The position numbers and the translations under genes are program-made. The notes under the pieces are model-generated. The model was not told where the DNA came from and made no database searches. It saw only the letters and a program-made list of their open reading frames with translations. Below are positions 6,580 through 9,002 of a DNA stretch of 9,002 nt, in pieces. Source of the stretch: Nitrospinota bacterium (GTDB taxonomy: Bacteria > Nitrospinota_A > UBA7883 > JACRLM01); the NCBI GenBank assembly GCA_015231995.1, contig JADGAO010000087.1:1-9002 (forward strand). The letters are read 5' to 3'. Every line of letters begins with the position of its first letter. The first letter of the stretch is position 1.

Positions 6580-7316
6580 ACAAACTGTTCGAGAAGGTCC
6601 CTTACGAAAAGCTGTACCCGGTGCCGGCGTGGCAGAGGTACGCCGTCCTGTTCGGGCTTTCGATAATCGTTGTCGCGTTGTTCTACTTCGTCGTCATAAC
6701 CGGCGAGACGGAGACGATAGCCACACTTGACCAGAAGCTGGCGGGGATACAAAAAGAAGTGCAGGACAACCGCTCCCACGCAAGCAAGCTTGCAAAGCTC
6801 AAAGAGAAGATAGCCAAGCTCGAAGCCGACAGGCAGGAGGCCGCCAAGCAGTTGCCCAGCGAAAAGGAAATACCGGAACTGCTCGAGCAGGTCTCCACCC
6901 TCGGCACGCAAACCGGCCTTGAGTTCGTCACATTCAAGCCCCAGGCCGAGATTGTGCGGGAGTATTACGCCGAGGTGCCGGTCAGCGTCGAGGTTACGGG
7001 AAGGTTCCACGACATCCTTGCGTTCTTCGACGAGATAGCGCATCTGCCGAGGATAGTGACCATCGGCGACATAAAGATAACCAAGTTGCAGGCCGCTGGC
7101 GAGACCGGCGGCAGGGGGGCTCCGGGCGGGGCTCCAAAAAGCGGAAAGCCGGAAGCCAAATCTCCTTCGGGGGTGCAGTTGACCTGTGTGGCCACCACTT
7201 ACAGGTTCATCGAGGGCTCTGTGGGCAAGGACGCCAAAGACGCCAACGCCGCCAAGGATAAGGCCACGGACAAGACCACGGAAAAGGTCGCCAAAAAGGA
7301 GGCCAACGCGAAATGA
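6570..7316 (+). CDS. pilO: Type IV pilus assembly protein PilO
   Basis: This 248-aa protein has a short cytoplasmic N-terminus, one membrane segment (about 24-44), a heptad-like charged coiled coil (about 46-95), the family segment LPSEKEIPELLEQVSTLGTQ at 95-114, and a periplasmic ferredoxin-like domain with GRFHDILAFFDEIAHLPRIV at 144-163. PilO dimerises with PilN and contacts PilP. Two oddities are visible. A Gly/Pro/Lys-rich loop at about 175-200 splits the last strands of the fold. A low-complexity Lys/Ala/Asp tail runs from about 219 to the end, making it longer than the common ~200-210 aa. The GTG start has GGAGG at 6559-6563, six bases upstream. Its stop overlaps the start of the following micro-ORF as ATGA. 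Confidence 0.93.
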   Translation: MDIDKLFEKVPYEKLYPVPAWQRYAVLFGLSIIVVALFYFVVITGETETIATLDQKLAGIQKEVQDNRSHASKLAKLKEKIAKLEADRQEAAKQLPSEKEIPELLEQVSTLGTQTGLEFVTFKPQAEIVREYYAEVPVSVEVTGRFHDILAFFDEIAHLPRIVTIGDIKITKLQAAGETGGRGAPGGAPKSGKPEAKSPSGVQLTCVATTYRFIEGSVGKDAKDANAAKDKATDKTTEKVAKKEANAK

Positions 7317-7378
7317 AAGCGGTTTATCTAGCGCCTTCGATTGACCGGCGCGAAACAAGCGTGGGCGAAAAAATATGA
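7313..7378 (+). CDS. Candidate 21-aa coupling micro-ORF between pilO and pilP
   Basis: This frame, beginning MKAVYLAPSIDRRE, starts at the ATG at 7313 inside an ATGA overlap with the pilO stop. It ends with a TGA at 7376-7378 inside an ATGA overlap with the pilP start. A full consensus AAGGAGG at 7296-7302 lies ten bases before it, the same geometry as the AGGAGG before the pilN ATGA junction. The pilP start itself has no clear ribosome site, so the micro-ORF would deliver ribosomes to pilP by termination and reinitiation. The peptide shows no domain. An alternative is that it is a decayed or frameshifted N-terminal piece, but the exact fit at both ends argues for a translated coupler. Confidence 0.5.
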   Translation: MKAVYLAPSIDRRETSVGEKI

Positions 7379-8298
7379 AGCCGAGGATAGTCATCGTCTT
7401 ATGCGTTGTGGCCATGGTCGCATACACGGTCTACAACAATTTCGTCAGAGTGGCCCCAAGCGAGGATCTCAACGTGCGCAACTCGTTTCAGGCCATGAGC
7501 ATGGGGATAAGCTTGGGCAACATTGAAGCGGTGAAGGCTTTTATCTCCCCCACATTCTCCGATTCCAAGATAAACAAGGACGATTTCCTCAAAGTGCTGG
7601 GGCTCAAACGGAAGATGTACAGCGCCAGGGTAAGCAACGTAACCGTTCAGGACGACATCGCCCTGGTCTCCTATTCGCGGGCGGAAGTGCGCGGGGACGA
7701 TTCGGAGCCGATCAACGTAAACATCACCGGCGAAACCTGGATAAAGAACAAAGCCAGGCCCGGGATATGGAGCCTGCAGAAGCTCGCAGACGGCGACACA
7801 TGGTTCAGGACCGCCGAAATCCCGCAAAAGAAGGTGGTAGTGGCCGTGACGCAGAAGAAAGAAGGCAGTGTGCTTGGAACTCTTGAAAAGGGAACCGGCG
7901 TCAAGGCTATGAAAAAAGGAGAGAGGTACAACTCTACGGGCAAGCGGGACCCGTTCAAGCCGCTGATAGCCATAGGGGTGTCCGATACGGAGACGCTGGC
8001 CGACGAGATATGCGAGTCCAGCAGGCCGAGGGAAGAGCTGGAGAAATACGATCTGGACGCCTTGAAGCTTGCCGGCATCATCCAGAGCGACAAAGGCCCG
8101 ATGGCTTTAATTGAGACACCAGACGGGAAGGGGTACACAGTTTACATGAATATGTTCCTTGGAAAGCGGTGTGGAAAGGTTTCGGAGATGCAGGGTGATT
8201 ACATACTGCTCAAGGAAAAGGTCCGAAAGCCGAGCGACAAGCCCGGCCAGTTCACGACTATTGATACTCCAATGCAACTCAGACGAGAGGAGGGTTGA
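7375..8298 (+). CDS. pilP: PilP-domain protein with N-terminal membrane anchor and NTF2-like domain
   Basis: This 307-aa protein is much longer than the usual ~170-180 aa PilP. The C-terminal half is a clear PilP domain: YNSTGKRDPFKPLI at 185-198, DLDALKLAGII at 226-236, GYTVYMNMFLG at 253-263 and GKVSEMQGDYILLKE at 267-281. This domain bridges PilN/PilO to the PilQ secretin in the periplasm. Ahead of it are a membrane segment (about 4-22) and a region at about 33-145 whose pattern (helix NSFQAMSMGISLGNIEAVKA, FSDSKINKDDFLKVL, then alternating strands ending IWSLQKLADGDTWF) resembles NTF2/SnoaL-like domains. No lipobox is present, whereas classical PilP is a lipoprotein. C213 and C266 lie in the PilP part and could pair. 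The start shares ATGA with the micro-ORF; no strong ribosome site is seen. PilP is firm, the NTF2-like call moderate. Confidence 0.87.
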   Translation: MKPRIVIVLCVVAMVAYTVYNNFVRVAPSEDLNVRNSFQAMSMGISLGNIEAVKAFISPTFSDSKINKDDFLKVLGLKRKMYSARVSNVTVQDDIALVSYSRAEVRGDDSEPINVNITGETWIKNKARPGIWSLQKLADGDTWFRTAEIPQKKVVVAVTQKKEGSVLGTLEKGTGVKAMKKGERYNSTGKRDPFKPLIAIGVSDTETLADEICESSRPREELEKYDLDALKLAGIIQSDKGPMALIETPDGKGYTVYMNMFLGKRCGKVSEMQGDYILLKEKVRKPSDKPGQFTTIDTPMQLRREEG

Positions 8299-8301
8299 TC
8301 C

Positions 8302-9002
8302 GTGATTACGTTCCCTAAAAGGCTGGTCTTAATATACCTTGCCTTGCCGATTTTCGCCGCATGCGCTGGTGGAAAAGCCATGACCAAATCCACCGAGGCT
8401 ACGCCTGCGGGGGGAGGGGTGACCACCATCAGGGACCTGTCCGCTTATGGGAACGGCGACAAGGTTGAAGTTTCCCTGGACGCCGACGGCCCGATACAGA
8501 GCGTGGCCTTCAAGCTTATGGACCCTCCAAGGCTCATCGTGGACCTGGCCGGCGCCGACATGTCATTGTTCCAGTCGCAGATACCGGTCAATCACGAGCT
8601 TGTGAAGAACATCCGCCCCTACTACTTCGCCAAGTCCAACGACTCCCGGCTGGAGCTGGAGCTAAACGGCGATGTGGACTACAAGCTCGACGACTCCACT
8701 CCCAAAAAACTTAAAATAGTCGTGCTCAAACCAGGGGCGGGCGGGACTGCGCCGGTGGCGGCCTCCTCACAGCCCGCTGTGAGCGAGAAACCGCAGGCGG
8801 CGCCAGCAGAGGCCAAAACCGCCTCATCCACGGCCAAAACATCGGCGCCGGAGAAGCCGATCATATTGGCCGAACCGTCCGGCGACGCCAACAGGGTTAC
8901 GGACGTCAGGTTCATCCAGAAAGACAAAAATCTTGCCCAGGTGGAAATCACCATGTCCAAGCCCGAACCGGCTTACGAGCTTTTGAGCCGGGCGAACATG
9001 AG
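8302..9002 (+). CDS. pilQ: Type IV pilus secretin PilQ, N-terminal part (runs off window)
   Basis: The frame opens at the GTG at 8302 and stays open through the window end, giving 233 residues of a larger protein. GGAGGG at 8289-8294, seven bases upstream and overlapping the pilP stop region, decides the start. Residues 1-20 form a signal peptide ending PIFAA before C21, a possible though slightly atypical lipobox. Residues about 40-143 form an AMIN domain (VEVSLDADGPIQSVAFKL, PPRLIVDLAG, SRLELELNGDVDYKL), which binds peptidoglycan in secretins. A Pro/Ala/Ser/Lys linker (about 144-190) leads into a second AMIN-like repeat starting near 198 (VTDVRFIQKDKNLAQVEITM). The N0/N1 and secretin domains would lie to the right. 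PilQ forms the outer-membrane pore for the pilus. Position after pilP and the AMIN repeats support the call, although the pore domain itself is not visible. Confidence 0.87.
   Translation, partial: MITFPKRLVLIYLALPIFAACAGGKAMTKSTEATPAGGGVTTIRDLSAYGNGDKVEVSLDADGPIQSVAFKLMDPPRLIVDLAGADMSLFQSQIPVNHELVKNIRPYYFAKSNDSRLELELNGDVDYKLDDSTPKKLKIVVLKPGAGGTAPVAASSQPAVSEKPQAAPAEAKTASSTAKTSAPEKPIILAEPSGDANRVTDVRFIQKDKNLAQVEITMSKPEPAYELLSRANM

Noticed and set aside
6360..7427. Long open frame (355 codons) on the minus strand across pilN-pilO
   Set aside because: It lies wholly antisense to two well-supported pil genes and its translation has no recognisable domain. It is explained by the codon bias of the plus-strand genes.
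7341..7526. 61-codon plus-strand frame overlapping the pilP start
   Set aside because: It overlaps the anchor and NTF2-like region of pilP in another frame, has no ribosome site, and is of no recognisable type.

Overview
The window is accessory and core chromosome from a Gram-negative (diderm) bacterium of moderately high GC. The diderm assignment rests on a type IV pilus alignment-subcomplex operon (pilMNOP) leading into an AMIN-domain secretin, PilQ. Frequent ATA isoleucine and AGG arginine codons, and GC-rich palindromic intergenic repeats, would suit a deltaproteobacterial, Nitrospirota or Nitrospinota-like lineage, but nothing here fixes the taxon.

Left part (1-436): the 5' end of a DUF559-type endonuclease-like gene reads leftward off the window. 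It is followed by a cluster of four related GC-rich hairpin repeats. Two of them form a perfect 34-bp inverted pair with G-quadruplex-forming strands. Next (437-2637) is a two-gene unit joined by an ATGA overlap: a GtrB/DPM1-like family 2 glycosyltransferase and a Wzx-type flippase, which together suggest lipid-linked glycan synthesis and export. A HEPN/MNT pair (2813-3587) follows, then a stand-alone YfcE/MJ0936-type metallophosphoesterase (3753-4241).

Right part (4242-9002): about 200 bp of very AT-rich DNA holds a good sigma70-type promoter and several small palindromes. It precedes a 77-aa XRE-family regulator gene, and 22 bases after that the pil operon begins: pilM, pilN, pilO, pilP and the start of pilQ. 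PilM is the cytoplasmic actin-like protein that binds the N-terminus of PilN. PilN and PilO are the inner-membrane coiled-coil/ferredoxin-like pair. PilP bridges to the PilQ outer-membrane secretin.

Three points stand out. (1) The two apparent gaps in the pil operon, pilN-pilO and pilO-pilP, are each spanned by a micro-ORF with its own Shine-Dalgarno sequence. The second fits its neighbours exactly: an ATGA overlap at both ends, and a consensus AAGGAGG upstream. (2) PilP is almost twice the usual length. It has an N-terminal membrane anchor and an NTF2-like domain fused ahead of the PilP domain, in place of the usual lipoprotein signal. (3) The XRE regulator sits directly in front of pilM behind a palindrome-rich AT island, which suggests local control of pilus assembly.
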